A stretch of DNA of 64,000 nt from Nonomuraea jabiensis (lineage in GTDB: Bacteria; Actinomycetota; Actinomycetes; Streptosporangiales; Streptosporangiaceae), in assembly GCF_014204795.1 (NCBI RefSeq), contig NZ_JACHMB010000001.1:9994501-10058500 (forward strand), in the 5' to 3' direction. A model generated the notes under the pieces. The model saw only the letters and a program-made list of their open reading frames with translations, was not told where the DNA came from and ran no database searches. This document shows, one piece after another, positions 9,387 to 17,606 of this stretch; position 1 is the stretch's first letter; every line of letters starts with the position of its first letter. The translations under genes were made by a program, and so were the position numbers.

Positions 9387-11084
9387 TCAGGTGAGCTGGA
9401 TGTAGTCGAGTTCGGCGTATCCGGTGCCGCCCGCGAAGTACGGCGAGCCCTTGGCCAGGCGGATCACGTTGTACCCGGCCCGGAGCGTGACGGTGGTGCT
9501 GACGGTGGCGCCGAACTCGCCCCACGCCGGCGTGGGCGGGTAGCTGACCGTGGTCCAGGCGCCGCCGTTGTAGGCCAGGCCCTGGGTGGCGGTGGCGCCG
9601 GTGCCGTTGGCGTAGCCGATGGTCATCGTGTACGAGCGCGCCGCGGGCACGTTCACCACGAAGTCGACGTAGCTGTCGGTACGCGGCGTGCCCGAGTTGT
9701 CGATCCGGCCCACGTAGCCGCCGCCCGACGCGCTCGAGGCGCTGAGCCGCTGGGCGCGGAAGACGGAGGCGTTCTCGGCCTCGTACCGCTGCTGGTAGGC
9801 GGGCCCCCCGCTGACCGGCTCGACGACGAGCTGGTAGGCGCTGGTGGCCACCATGTTCGGCACGGAGACGCTGAGCTGGCCGCCGCTGACCGTCCGGGTC
9901 GTCGTGGAGATCGTGGTGGGGGCGGTGACCGCGGTGAAGCGGCCGCTGGACGGGGTGGAGGTCAGCGTGACGCGGACGCTGGAGCCGAGCGCGCCGAGGC
10001 CGGTGAGGTTGACGGTGTTGGTGCCGGCCTCGTTGCCGAACACCACGTTGACGATCTTGCGGGTGCCGTCGTAGGCGGCGAACCCGTCCAGGCCGGTCGT
10101 CGTGGTGGTCGTGGTCGTGACCATGTTCCCGGCCATGTCGCCGTACCACTTGTACAGCCACCACGTGCCGGTGGGCTGGTTGTTGTTGACGACCAGGCCG
10201 TTCATGGTGCCGTACTCGTACCAGAAGGCGCGGTGCGCGGACTCCACGCCGCCCCGCTCCAGCTTGGCGACGTAACTGGCGATCCGGCCGGGCACGTCGA
10301 CCTCGCCGGTGGCGGCGTACTCGTTGATGGAGATGCGGCGCGGGCTGATGCCGAGCGAGGACTCCAGGTTGCGGTAGTCGGCGATGTCGGAGGCGATCCT
10401 GGTGGGGTTCTGCAGCTCGTGCCAGCAGATGATGTCCGGCAGGGTGCCGGTGTTCTTGGCGTTGGTGAGGAACGACTGCATCCAGGAGCGGTTGTAGGTG
10501 GCGGTGCTGGGGCCGACGATCGGCGTGAGCGTGTCGAGCGCGCGCACCGCCCGGTACGTACGCACCCAGGCGTCGTTGAAGTTGCCCGCCGCGGCGGTGT
10601 TCCAGGTGTAGTCGGGCTCGTTCCAGAGCTCCCAGCCGATGACGTTCGTGACCGTGGTGGCCGACAGCCGGGCGTTGACCATGGTGTTGACCTTGGCCAG
10701 CCAGTCGTCCCAGCTCACCCACTTGTAGGGGAAGTCGGGGTAGATGTCGGGCATCCGGATGAACTCGCCCGCGCCTACCCGGGTGGCCTGCGGGGCCACC
10801 AGCAGGGAGTCGCCGCCGGGCGGCTGGCCGTTGGGGCGCTGGCCGACGCCGGGCGCGGGCTGGGTCAGGGAGTTGACCTTGATCGGGAGGAGGGTGGAGT
10901 CGGCCGGCCGGGAGTTCTCGGCCAGGCCGTACAGGCCGCCGGAGGCGACGTGGGTGACCGGCCGGAACGGCCGCGCGACGTCGACGGTCAGCGTCGCGCC
11001 GGCGGCCGCGGCCGGGGGTGAGACGGTCACCAGGGCCGTGGCCGTGGTGACCAGGGCTAAGGCGAGCACTCGGAATCGGGACAT
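9387..11084 (-). CDS. secreted clan GH-A glycoside hydrolase with C-terminal CBM
   Basis: 565 residues. Residues 1-28 are a signal peptide (MSRFRVLALALV... ending in AAAA). The (beta/alpha)8 region carries WELWNEPDY with probable acid/base E156 and ISINEYA with probable nucleophile E255, the two-glutamate arrangement of clan GH-A. Residues about 434-565 form a beta-sandwich starting YEAENASV and ending ELDYIQL, as in CBM6/CBM35 modules. The start ATG has ribosome site GAAGGAG. It is the last gene of the LacI sugar operon, 4 bases after the GH127 gene. The protein at 17607-21227 has the same WHEL and NEYA landmarks, so the two are paralogues. The GH family number and substrate cannot be fixed by eye; an arabinose-containing plant glycan is suggested by the GH127 neighbour. 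Confidence 0.8.
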   Translation of the reverse strand: MSRFRVLALALVTTATALVTVSPPAAAAGATLTVDVARPFRPVTHVASGGLYGLAENSRPADSTLLPIKVNSLTQPAPGVGQRPNGQPPGGDSLLVAPQATRVGAGEFIRMPDIYPDFPYKWVSWDDWLAKVNTMVNARLSATTVTNVIGWELWNEPDYTWNTAAAGNFNDAWVRTYRAVRALDTLTPIVGPSTATYNRSWMQSFLTNAKNTGTLPDIICWHELQNPTRIASDIADYRNLESSLGISPRRISINEYAATGEVDVPGRIASYVAKLERGGVESAHRAFWYEYGTMNGLVVNNNQPTGTWWLYKWYGDMAGNMVTTTTTTTTGLDGFAAYDGTRKIVNVVFGNEAGTNTVNLTGLGALGSSVRVTLTSTPSSGRFTAVTAPTTISTTTRTVSGGQLSVSVPNMVATSAYQLVVEPVSGGPAYQQRYEAENASVFRAQRLSASSASGGGYVGRIDNSGTPRTDSYVDFVVNVPAARSYTMTIGYANGTGATATQGLAYNGGAWTTVSYPPTPAWGEFGATVSTTVTLRAGYNVIRLAKGSPYFAGGTGYAELDYIQLT

Positions 11085-11088
11085 CGTG

Positions 11089-12987
11089 TCACTCTCCTTC
11101 GATGGGCAACCAGACACGCATGCTCGACGGGCCGCGGCGGGCCCACGAGTGGTACGGACGCAGCGGCACGTCGAACCACTCGATGCCCGCCGCGGAGGCG
11201 GCCGGGGCGCCGGAATAGGCCCACGGCCGGTCGGGGGGCGCGGCCAGGCGGCCGCGGACCAGCACCTCGCCGGACTCGGCCCCACGGACGGATCGGGGCA
11301 CGGCCCGGGGATCGATCGCCAGGGCGTCGAGCCCGCCGGGGTGCGGGAGGTCGTGGGACTCGGCGCACAGGACCTCCGGGCCGCGCTCGACGGCGACGCA
11401 GCCGCGTACGGCGTCGATGCGGGGGTCCGGCCAGGTGAAGCGGGGCTCCATCGGCAGTTCGAGCGTGATCACCTCGCCCGCCCGGAACGCCCGCCGCACC
11501 GTGGCCATGCCGGGCTCGACCGGCCGGGCCCGCCCGTCGTCGGCGAGCGTGGCCCCCGCGGCCCAGGCGGGCACCCGCAGCGCCAGCGTCCAGAGCCCGT
11601 CGGCCAGGATCCGGACGCGGACGGTTCCGCCGTCGGGGTAGGCGGTCTCGACCTCCACCGCGACCTCCCGCCCGTCCGGCAGCTCGGCGCGGACGGTCGA
11701 GGGGGCGTACTGGTGGAGCTGCAGGCCGTCGTCGTCGGCCGTGGCGAGGTAGCCCTGGAGGCCGGCCAGGGTGCGGGCGACGTTGGTGGGGCAGCAGGAC
11801 ACGTCGAACCAGGCGGCCCTGACGCCGGCCTCGGCGCGCGGGCTCACCTCGTCCGGGTCCGCCGGCCGGCCCGGGGCCCGCTGGTGGAGGGGGTTGGCGT
11901 AGAAGAACGCCCTGCCGTCGGGGCTCGGGGAGGCCGCGACGACGTTGTAGAGCGTGCGCTCGATCAGGTCGGTGTAGCGGACGTCGCCGGTGGCGAGGTG
12001 GAGCCGCCAGGAGACCATGATCGAGGCGACCCCGGCGCACGTCTCGCAGTACGCCCGGTCCGGCGGCAGCTCCCAGTCCTCGCCGAAGCCCTCGTCCTGG
12101 TGGCGGGAGCCCATGCCGCCCGTGATGTACGTGCGGCGCGCGACCGAGCGCTCCCATTGCCGCTCCACGGCCCGCAGCAGCTCGTCGTCCCCGCGCTCGA
12201 CGGCGACGTCCACGGCGGCGGCGGTGAGGTAGAGCGCGCGGACCGCGTGGCCGCGCCACACGTCGGCCTCCCGGATCGGCAGGTCGTCCTGGAAGTAGGC
12301 GCGGCCCAGGGGGATGTCCCTGAGCGTGCCGTGCCCGCGGCGGTCGAGGAAGATCCGCGCCTGCTCGACGTAGCGCTCCTCCCCCAGCGCCCGGCCGAAC
12401 TCGGCCAGGCCGACCTCGATCTCCGGATGCCCGCAGATCCCGGCCCGGCCGTCCGGGCCGAAGGTGCGGCACACGTGGTCGGCGGCGCGGCGCGCGACCC
12501 GTACGAGGTCGTCCTCGCCGTGCGTGCGCAGCCGGGCCACCGCGGCCTGCAGGAGATGGCCGGTGTTGTAGAGCTCGTGGCCCATCTCCAGGTCGCTGTA
12601 GCGCGGCGGCTGCGTGCCGTGCCCGAAGCAGGTGTTGAGGTAGCCGTCCGGGTCCTGGGCGCGGGCGATCCGCCCGGTGAGCCGCTTGATCGCCGCCTCC
12701 GCCGCCGGGTCGCCGGTACGGCCGCTCTCCCAGGCCAGGGCCTCCAGGAGCTTGTAGACCTCCGAGTCGGAGAACGACCAGCCGGGGCGGTCGGGCGCGG
12801 TCGTCCCGTCGGCGACCCGGTCGAAGTTGGCGAGCCAGCCGAGGCGCTCCATCCACGACTCGCAGTGGGCCAGCGTCGCCGTGGCGTTCACGGCCTGCCG
12901 GCTCCCCCAGAACCCTCCGGTGATGGAGACCTGCGCGAGCCCGAGGGGGCGTACCCGGCCCTGGGACGGCAGCACGGGGCTGGTCAT
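11089..12987 (-). CDS. GH127 beta-L-arabinofuranosidase-like glycoside hydrolase
   Basis: 632 residues spanning an (alpha/alpha)6 barrel and C-terminal beta domains, the usual length for family GH127 (formerly DUF1680). The zinc-thiolate catalytic set of this family is visible: E315 and C317 in YCETCAG, and C398-C399 in SCCPTN, one of which is the cysteine nucleophile in characterised members. There is no signal peptide, so it probably acts in the cytoplasm on imported oligosaccharides. It starts 28 bp after the MalG-type permease stop and is followed at 4 bp by the secreted glycosidase. The exact sugar (beta-L-arabinofuranoside is the best-known substrate) is inference from the family. Confidence 0.88.
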   Translation of the reverse strand: MTSPVLPSQGRVRPLGLAQVSITGGFWGSRQAVNATATLAHCESWMERLGWLANFDRVADGTTAPDRPGWSFSDSEVYKLLEALAWESGRTGDPAAEAAIKRLTGRIARAQDPDGYLNTCFGHGTQPPRYSDLEMGHELYNTGHLLQAAVARLRTHGEDDLVRVARRAADHVCRTFGPDGRAGICGHPEIEVGLAEFGRALGEERYVEQARIFLDRRGHGTLRDIPLGRAYFQDDLPIREADVWRGHAVRALYLTAAAVDVAVERGDDELLRAVERQWERSVARRTYITGGMGSRHQDEGFGEDWELPPDRAYCETCAGVASIMVSWRLHLATGDVRYTDLIERTLYNVVAASPSPDGRAFFYANPLHQRAPGRPADPDEVSPRAEAGVRAAWFDVSCCPTNVARTLAGLQGYLATADDDGLQLHQYAPSTVRAELPDGREVAVEVETAYPDGGTVRVRILADGLWTLALRVPAWAAGATLADDGRARPVEPGMATVRRAFRAGEVITLELPMEPRFTWPDPRIDAVRGCVAVERGPEVLCAESHDLPHPGGLDALAIDPRAVPRSVRGAESGEVLVRGRLAAPPDRPWAYSGAPAASAAGIEWFDVPLRPYHSWARRGPSSMRVWLPIEGE

Positions 12988-13015
12988 GTGGCGAACCTTT
13001 CGACGAATTGCTTGA

Positions 13016-13822
13016 TCAGTCCTTCACGGCGCCCGCGGTGACCCCGGCGGCGATGTAGCGCTGCGCGAGGACCAGCAGGAAGGCCGCGGGGACGGAGGCG
13101 ATCACGGCGGTCGCCATGATCGAGTTCCACTGCGTGGTGTTGTTGCCGATGTAGCGGAAGATGCCGAGCGTGATCGGGATCACGTCGCTGTTGCGGTTGA
13201 GGGTCGAGGCGAAGATGAAGTCCGACCACGCCCACAGGAACGAGAAGAGCGAGACCGTGATCACCGAGTTGCGGCTCAGCGGCAGGATGATCGACCGGAA
13301 CGTCCGCCAGGTGCTCGCCCCGTCGATCTGCGCCGCGGCCATGAGCTCGCCGGGGATGCTCGCCATGAACGCCCGGAAGAGCAGCACCCCGAACGGCACG
13401 GCCAGCGTCGAGTCGGCGACGATCAGGCCGGGGACGGTGTTGAGCATCCCGAGCCTGATGTAGATGGCGTAGAAGCCCATGGCCATGACGACGGCGGGGA
13501 TCATCTGCGCGACGAGGAGCAGGAAGTCGATCCCGCGCGCGCCGCGCGGGCGCAGCTTGGCCAGCGAGTAGCCCGCGGGCAGGGCGACGAGCAGCGTGAG
13601 CGCGACGGTGCCGAGGCCGATGAACAGGCTCGTGGCCAGGGCCGGCAGCTGCTGGGCGAGCGCCGCCGCGTACCCCTCGAACGTGGGGTTCCAGGGGAAC
13701 CAGTGGGGCGGGTCGGCCCGCATGTCGCCCGTCCGGGTGAGCGAGACGTTGAACATCCAGTAGACCGGGAAGAGCATCACCCCGACGAGGACGACACCTG
13801 CGGCGGTTTTCCAGGTCTTCAT
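13016..13822 (-). CDS. carbohydrate ABC transporter permease, MalG type
   Basis: 268 residues, six membrane segments, with the cytoplasmic EAA loop seen as ELMAAAQIDGAS then LPLSRNS, typical of MalG-family subunits (CUT1). The ATG overlaps the stop of the upstream MalF-type gene by 4 bases (ATGA), a standard translational coupling. It works with that permease and the lipoprotein at 14774-16069 to import an oligosaccharide; no ATPase is encoded in the operon. Confidence 0.9.
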   Translation of the reverse strand: MKTWKTAAGVVLVGVMLFPVYWMFNVSLTRTGDMRADPPHWFPWNPTFEGYAAALAQQLPALATSLFIGLGTVALTLLVALPAGYSLAKLRPRGARGIDFLLLVAQMIPAVVMAMGFYAIYIRLGMLNTVPGLIVADSTLAVPFGVLLFRAFMASIPGELMAAAQIDGASTWRTFRSIILPLSRNSVITVSLFSFLWAWSDFIFASTLNRNSDVIPITLGIFRYIGNNTTQWNSIMATAVIASVPAAFLLVLAQRYIAAGVTAGAVKD

Positions 13823-14769
13823 GCGCGCTCCTCCTTGCGCTGCAGGTGCACGTGCAGGAGCCCGGCGGTGAAGGCGATGAGGATGAGCAGGTTGCCGACG
13901 GCCGCCGCCGGGGAGAAGTCGGGCTGGCCGGTGCCGAACGCCTCCCGGTACGACCAGATGGCCAGCGTCGTCGAGGCGTCCGCCGGCCCGCCCTTCGTCA
14001 TGATCCAGATGATGTCGACGACCTTGAGCGTGTAGATCAGGCCGAGCAGCAGCGTGATCGCCGACACCGGGCGCAGCAGCGGGAAGGTGATGCGCCGGAA
14101 GCGCTGCCACCCGTTCGCCCCGTCCAGGCCGGCGGCCTCGTACAGGTCGGCGGGGATGTTCTGCAGCCCGGCGTACAGGATCACCAGGTTGAACGGGACG
14201 CCGAGCCAGATGTTGGCGATCGTGACGGCCAGCAGCGAGGTGTCGGGAGAGGTGAGCCAGTTGATCTGGCCGATCCCGAACGCCTCCAGTGCCGCGTTCA
14301 CGATGCCGTTGTCGCTGTTGAGCATCCACGACCAGGTCGAGGCGGAGACGATCAGCGGCAGCAGCCACGGCACGAGAAACATCGCGCGCAGCACCGCCGA
14401 CAGGCGGAAGTTGCGGTGGAAGAAGACCGCGAGGGCCAGGCCGAGCGCGTACTGCGCCGCGATGGACACCAGCGTGAACAGGGCCGTGTTGCGCAGCGCC
14501 CGCAGGAAGGTGTCGTCGGACAGGATGTCGCGGTAGTTGTCCAGCCCGGTGAACTCCGGGTCGCCGCGCACGAACGCCCGCGGCGTGTAGTCGTGCACGC
14601 TGAGGTCGATGTTGCGGTAGAGCGGATAGGCGTAGAAGAGGAGCAGGTAGATCACGAGCGGCGCGAGGAAGGCGTAGGCCGTCCACTGCCGCGAGCGCCG
14701 CCGGGGAGCCGCGTGCGTTGTCCTGCCCACCGTCACCGCCTCGCTGGCCTCGCTGCTGAGAGAGGTCAT
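13819..14769 (-). CDS. carbohydrate ABC transporter permease, MalF type
   Basis: 316 residues with an N-terminal cytoplasmic arm, six predicted membrane helices and the EAA loop DLYEAAGLDGANGWQRFRRI. Belongs to the CUT1 sugar permeases. It begins 4 bases after the solute-binding lipoprotein gene and overlaps the MalG-type gene. The pair would form the membrane channel of the importer. Confidence 0.9.
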   Translation of the reverse strand: MTSLSSEASEAVTVGRTTHAAPRRRSRQWTAYAFLAPLVIYLLLFYAYPLYRNIDLSVHDYTPRAFVRGDPEFTGLDNYRDILSDDTFLRALRNTALFTLVSIAAQYALGLALAVFFHRNFRLSAVLRAMFLVPWLLPLIVSASTWSWMLNSDNGIVNAALEAFGIGQINWLTSPDTSLLAVTIANIWLGVPFNLVILYAGLQNIPADLYEAAGLDGANGWQRFRRITFPLLRPVSAITLLLGLIYTLKVVDIIWIMTKGGPADASTTLAIWSYREAFGTGQPDFSPAAAVGNLLILIAFTAGLLHVHLQRKEERA

Positions 14770-14773
14770 CGGA

Positions 14774-16069
14774 TCAGCCGCCGGTGGCCTGCTTCGCCTG
14801 GGCCTGCGCCTCCTTGAGCGCGTCGGCGGGGGTGGCCGAGCCGCTCAGCGCCTTCTGCACCCCGGTCCACAGCGCCTCGGAGATCTTCGGGTACTTGGTG
14901 CCGAGGTTGTCGCTGGTGCGGCCCTTGGCCGACTTCACGGCGTCCACCCACGGCTTCAGGCCCGGCTCCTTGGCGAGGATGGCCTGCTGGCCCTCGGCGG
15001 TGGAGGGGATGTAGTACGCGAACGTCGTACCGGTCTCCACCAGGCCCTCGGGCGTCGTCATGCACTCGAGGATCTTCTTGGTGGCGGCGTAGCGCTTGGT
15101 GTCCTTCTGCACCGGGACCGTGATGAACTCGCCGCCCGTGGGCGTGGGCGCGGTGCCGCCGTCCTTGCCGGGGATCTGCACGATGCCGGTGGGGAAGCCC
15201 GCCTTCTTGGCGCTGTCGATCTGCCAGGTGCCGTTCTCGGCGAAAGCGAACTCCCCGGTCAGGAACTGCTCCCAGGTGGTGTTCTGGGAGTTGCTGATGA
15301 CGGAGTTGGGTGCGATGCCGTCCTTGACCCACCTGGTCCACAGGTCGAGCGCCGCGACGGCCTGGGGCGAGTCGAGCTGGGTCAGCTGCGCGCCGGAGCC
15401 CCAGAACCACGGCAGGAACTGGAAGGAGCCCTCCTCCGTGCCGATGGCCGAGAACGTGATCGGCTTCTTGCCCGCGGCCTTGACCTTCTTCAGCGCCGCG
15501 TCGAGCGTGTCCCAGTCCTTGATCGAGCCGGGGTCGACGCCGGCCGCGTCGAGGATCTTCTTGTTGTAGTAGAGGGCGAGGGTGTTCGCGCCGATGGGGA
15601 TGCCGTACGTCTTGCCGTCCAGCTCGCCGGCGGCGATGAGGTTCTTGTCGAACCGGGCCGTGTCCAGGCCGAAGTCGGCCATGGTGCCGGACCCGGGCAC
15701 GTCGGACATCGTGGTGAGCATCCCGGCGTCCGCGAGCGTCGAGACGGCGGGATTGTCGAGGAGGATGACGTCCGGCGCGTTGCCCTCCTGGCCGGCGAGC
15801 AGCGCCTGGTTGGTCAGCGCGGTGGTGTCGTAGGCGGTGCGCTGGATGGTGACGCCGGCCTGCTTGCCGCAGGAGTCCACCCGCTTCGCCCAGGCGGAGG
15901 ACGGGTCGTGCTGCGGGTACGGGTCCCACCAGGTGTACGCGCCGGAGCCGCCCGCGGAGGCGCCGGCGGTGGTGGTGCCGGCGGTTTGCGGGGCGGACGC
16001 GCAGGCGGACAGGGCCAGGACGGCGGTTCCGAGGACCGCCGCCTTCGCGGAAACCGACGTGCGGTTCAT
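14774..16069 (-). CDS. sugar ABC transporter solute-binding lipoprotein
   Basis: 431 residues with a lipoprotein signal: the lipobox LSAC places the acylated cysteine at residue 23. The mature part is a family 1 extracellular solute-binding protein (LYYNKKILDAAGVD, FAENGTWQI and SAKKAGFP are typical segments). The chosen ATG has ribosome site TTGGAGG six bases upstream; a longer TTG start would use this ribosome site as codons and is unlikely. Captures the oligosaccharide outside the cell for the two permeases. A LacI-type palindrome lies just upstream. Confidence 0.9.
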   Translation of the reverse strand: MNRTSVSAKAAVLGTAVLALSACASAPQTAGTTTAGASAGGSGAYTWWDPYPQHDPSSAWAKRVDSCGKQAGVTIQRTAYDTTALTNQALLAGQEGNAPDVILLDNPAVSTLADAGMLTTMSDVPGSGTMADFGLDTARFDKNLIAAGELDGKTYGIPIGANTLALYYNKKILDAAGVDPGSIKDWDTLDAALKKVKAAGKKPITFSAIGTEEGSFQFLPWFWGSGAQLTQLDSPQAVAALDLWTRWVKDGIAPNSVISNSQNTTWEQFLTGEFAFAENGTWQIDSAKKAGFPTGIVQIPGKDGGTAPTPTGGEFITVPVQKDTKRYAATKKILECMTTPEGLVETGTTFAYYIPSTAEGQQAILAKEPGLKPWVDAVKSAKGRTSDNLGTKYPKISEALWTGVQKALSGSATPADALKEAQAQAKQATGG

Positions 16070-16081
16070 CGAGGCCTCCAA

Positions 16082-16095
16082 TGATAGCGCTCACA
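16082..16095. promoter_or_regulatory. candidate LacI-family operator before the binding-protein gene
   Basis: On the coding (minus) strand the sequence reads TGTGAGCGCTATCA, an imperfect palindrome around AGCGCT, the usual core of LacI-family sites. It lies 12-26 bases upstream of the ATG, right before the ribosome site, where a bound repressor would block transcription of the transporter operon. It differs from the two sites in the LacI/glycosidase gap, so it may be read by another regulator. Confidence 0.5.
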
Positions 16096-16193
16096 TCGGA
16101 GCGCGGCCGGAAGGTTGGGGGGTCGGGCCCGCGAACTAGCGGGCGGCAGGGGGTGCGGTCGGCGGCGCCGGCCGGGGGCGCGGTCGACGCGGT

Positions 16194-17237
16194 CTAGGGG
16201 GCGGTCGGCGGGGCGGTCAGGGCGGTCGGTGGGGCGGTGCTTCCGCGGGAGACCAGTTCGGGCGAGATGAAGCGCACGACGAACGGCTCGTCGCGGGCCG
16301 CCGGTGATTCGACGCGGCGCACGAGCTGGCGTACCGCCATGGCGCCGAGCCGGTCGGGCGCGCTCTCGATGAAGGAGTAGGGCAGGGAGAAGGTGGCGGC
16401 GAACTCGGCGGAGTAGCGGCCGATGACCGAGAGGTCCTCGGGCACCCGCAGGCCCCGCTGGTGGGCGACGGAGGGCAGGGCCGCGGTGGCGGCCTCGTTG
16501 TTGAGCAGCAGGCCGGTCGCCGACGGGTAGGCGTCGAGCAGGGCGTTGAGCAGGCGTCCGACCGCGGGCTGGCGGGACTCGCCGTACACGGCGTGCAGGG
16601 TGACGCCGAGCTGGCGGGCCCGTTCGAGTGCGGCGTCGCGCAGGCGCCACACGTACGCGCCGCCGCGCTCGACGACGTGCTCGGGCTGCGAGATCAGGAT
16701 GAGCTCGCGGTGGCCGAGCCGGTGGAGGTGCTCCACCATGGCCCGGCCGGCCTCCTCGAAGTCGAGGTCGAACACGTCGAGCCCCGAGCAGTCGCCCGGC
16801 AGGCCGACCAGGGCGCCCGGCTGCGGCGCGGCCCGCAGGATGGGCAGTCTCGGGTCGTTCTGCGCGATGTTCATCAGGACGACGCCGTCGACCATGCGCG
16901 AGTCGGTGATGCGCCGCAGCGCCCGCACGCCGTCGGCCTCGGTGACCAGCAGCGTGTCGTAACCCAGGTCGCGGGCGGTGTTCGTGACGCCCAGGATGTA
17001 CTGCATCATCGCGGGCGCGAACTCGTCTTCGTGGAACTGGGCGAGCAGACCGAGGACCTTGGTCTGGGAGGTGGCCAGCGCCCGGGCGCCCGCGTTCGGC
17101 GTGTAGTCGAGCGCCTCGGCGGCCGCCAGCACGCGACGGCGGACCTCCTCCGAGATGGGCCGCTTGCCCGACAGCGCGTAGGACGCGGTGCTGCGGCTCA
17201 CCCCGGCCTCCCGGGCCACGTCTCCGATCGTCGCCAC
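16194..17237 (-). CDS. LacI-family transcriptional regulator of the glycan locus
   Basis: 347 residues. The N-terminal HTH reads ATIGDVAREAGVSRSTASYAL, followed by the hinge helix NAGARALA and a periplasmic-binding-protein-like sugar sensor ending VVRFISPELVSRGS. The C-terminus is a Pro/Thr/Ala tail (TAPPTALTAPPTAP). GTG at 17237 is chosen because AGGAGG lies five bases before it; longer in-frame starts lack a ribosome site. It heads the transporter/glycosidase operon and is divergent from the large LamG/CBM glycosidase gene. It probably represses both until a sugar released by these enzymes binds. Confidence 0.88.
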   Translation of the reverse strand: MATIGDVAREAGVSRSTASYALSGKRPISEEVRRRVLAAAEALDYTPNAGARALATSQTKVLGLLAQFHEDEFAPAMMQYILGVTNTARDLGYDTLLVTEADGVRALRRITDSRMVDGVVLMNIAQNDPRLPILRAAPQPGALVGLPGDCSGLDVFDLDFEEAGRAMVEHLHRLGHRELILISQPEHVVERGGAYVWRLRDAALERARQLGVTLHAVYGESRQPAVGRLLNALLDAYPSATGLLLNNEAATAALPSVAHQRGLRVPEDLSVIGRYSAEFAATFSLPYSFIESAPDRLGAMAVRQLVRRVESPAARDEPFVVRFISPELVSRGSTAPPTALTAPPTAP

Positions 17238-17606
17238 TCTCACCTCCTGTAGGTCATTGAACCGGTTCGACAGTTGCGTCGCGAAAACCCTCGGATCGCC
17301 GACCGGTCGGCGCTTTTTCTGGGGATCCGCAGGATCGATCGGCCCGCGGCCAGTCATGGTCGGGAGCGGGCTCCACCTGCGGGTCGCCGGAATCAGCGAA
17401 CCGGTTCAACGATGTGGCTCGACTGTCGCGCCGCCGGTGAGCGACCGTCAAGAGTGAGAACGGTCGGCGATACCGAATCGTGACAAGCCGGAAACGCCCA
17501 TTGACGCGCCGGACGCGGCTACGTAACCTACGCGAAACCCTCAGTTGCGCTCGCCGATCACCCTCCCTGAGACTTGTTAACGCTCACACCTCCCAGGGAC
17601 ATCGTC
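17238..17606. promoter_or_regulatory. divergent regulatory region with two identical 13-bp operators
   Basis: This 369-base gap holds two copies of TTGAACCGGTTCG in inverted orientation: one at 17257-17269 close to the regulator start, one at 17397-17409 on the opposite strand. Each contains the perfect palindrome GAACCGGTTC (17259-17268 and 17398-17407). Their centres are 139 bp apart, about 13 helical turns, which would allow a looped repressor complex. Best reader is the adjacent LacI protein. No gene is visible inside the gap. Confidence 0.7.

Noticed and set aside
10744..13041. Plus-strand 765-residue open frame opposite the GH127 and glycosidase genes
   Set aside because: Low-complexity Arg/Val/Gly composition and no ribosome site; the opposite strand has the intact operon.
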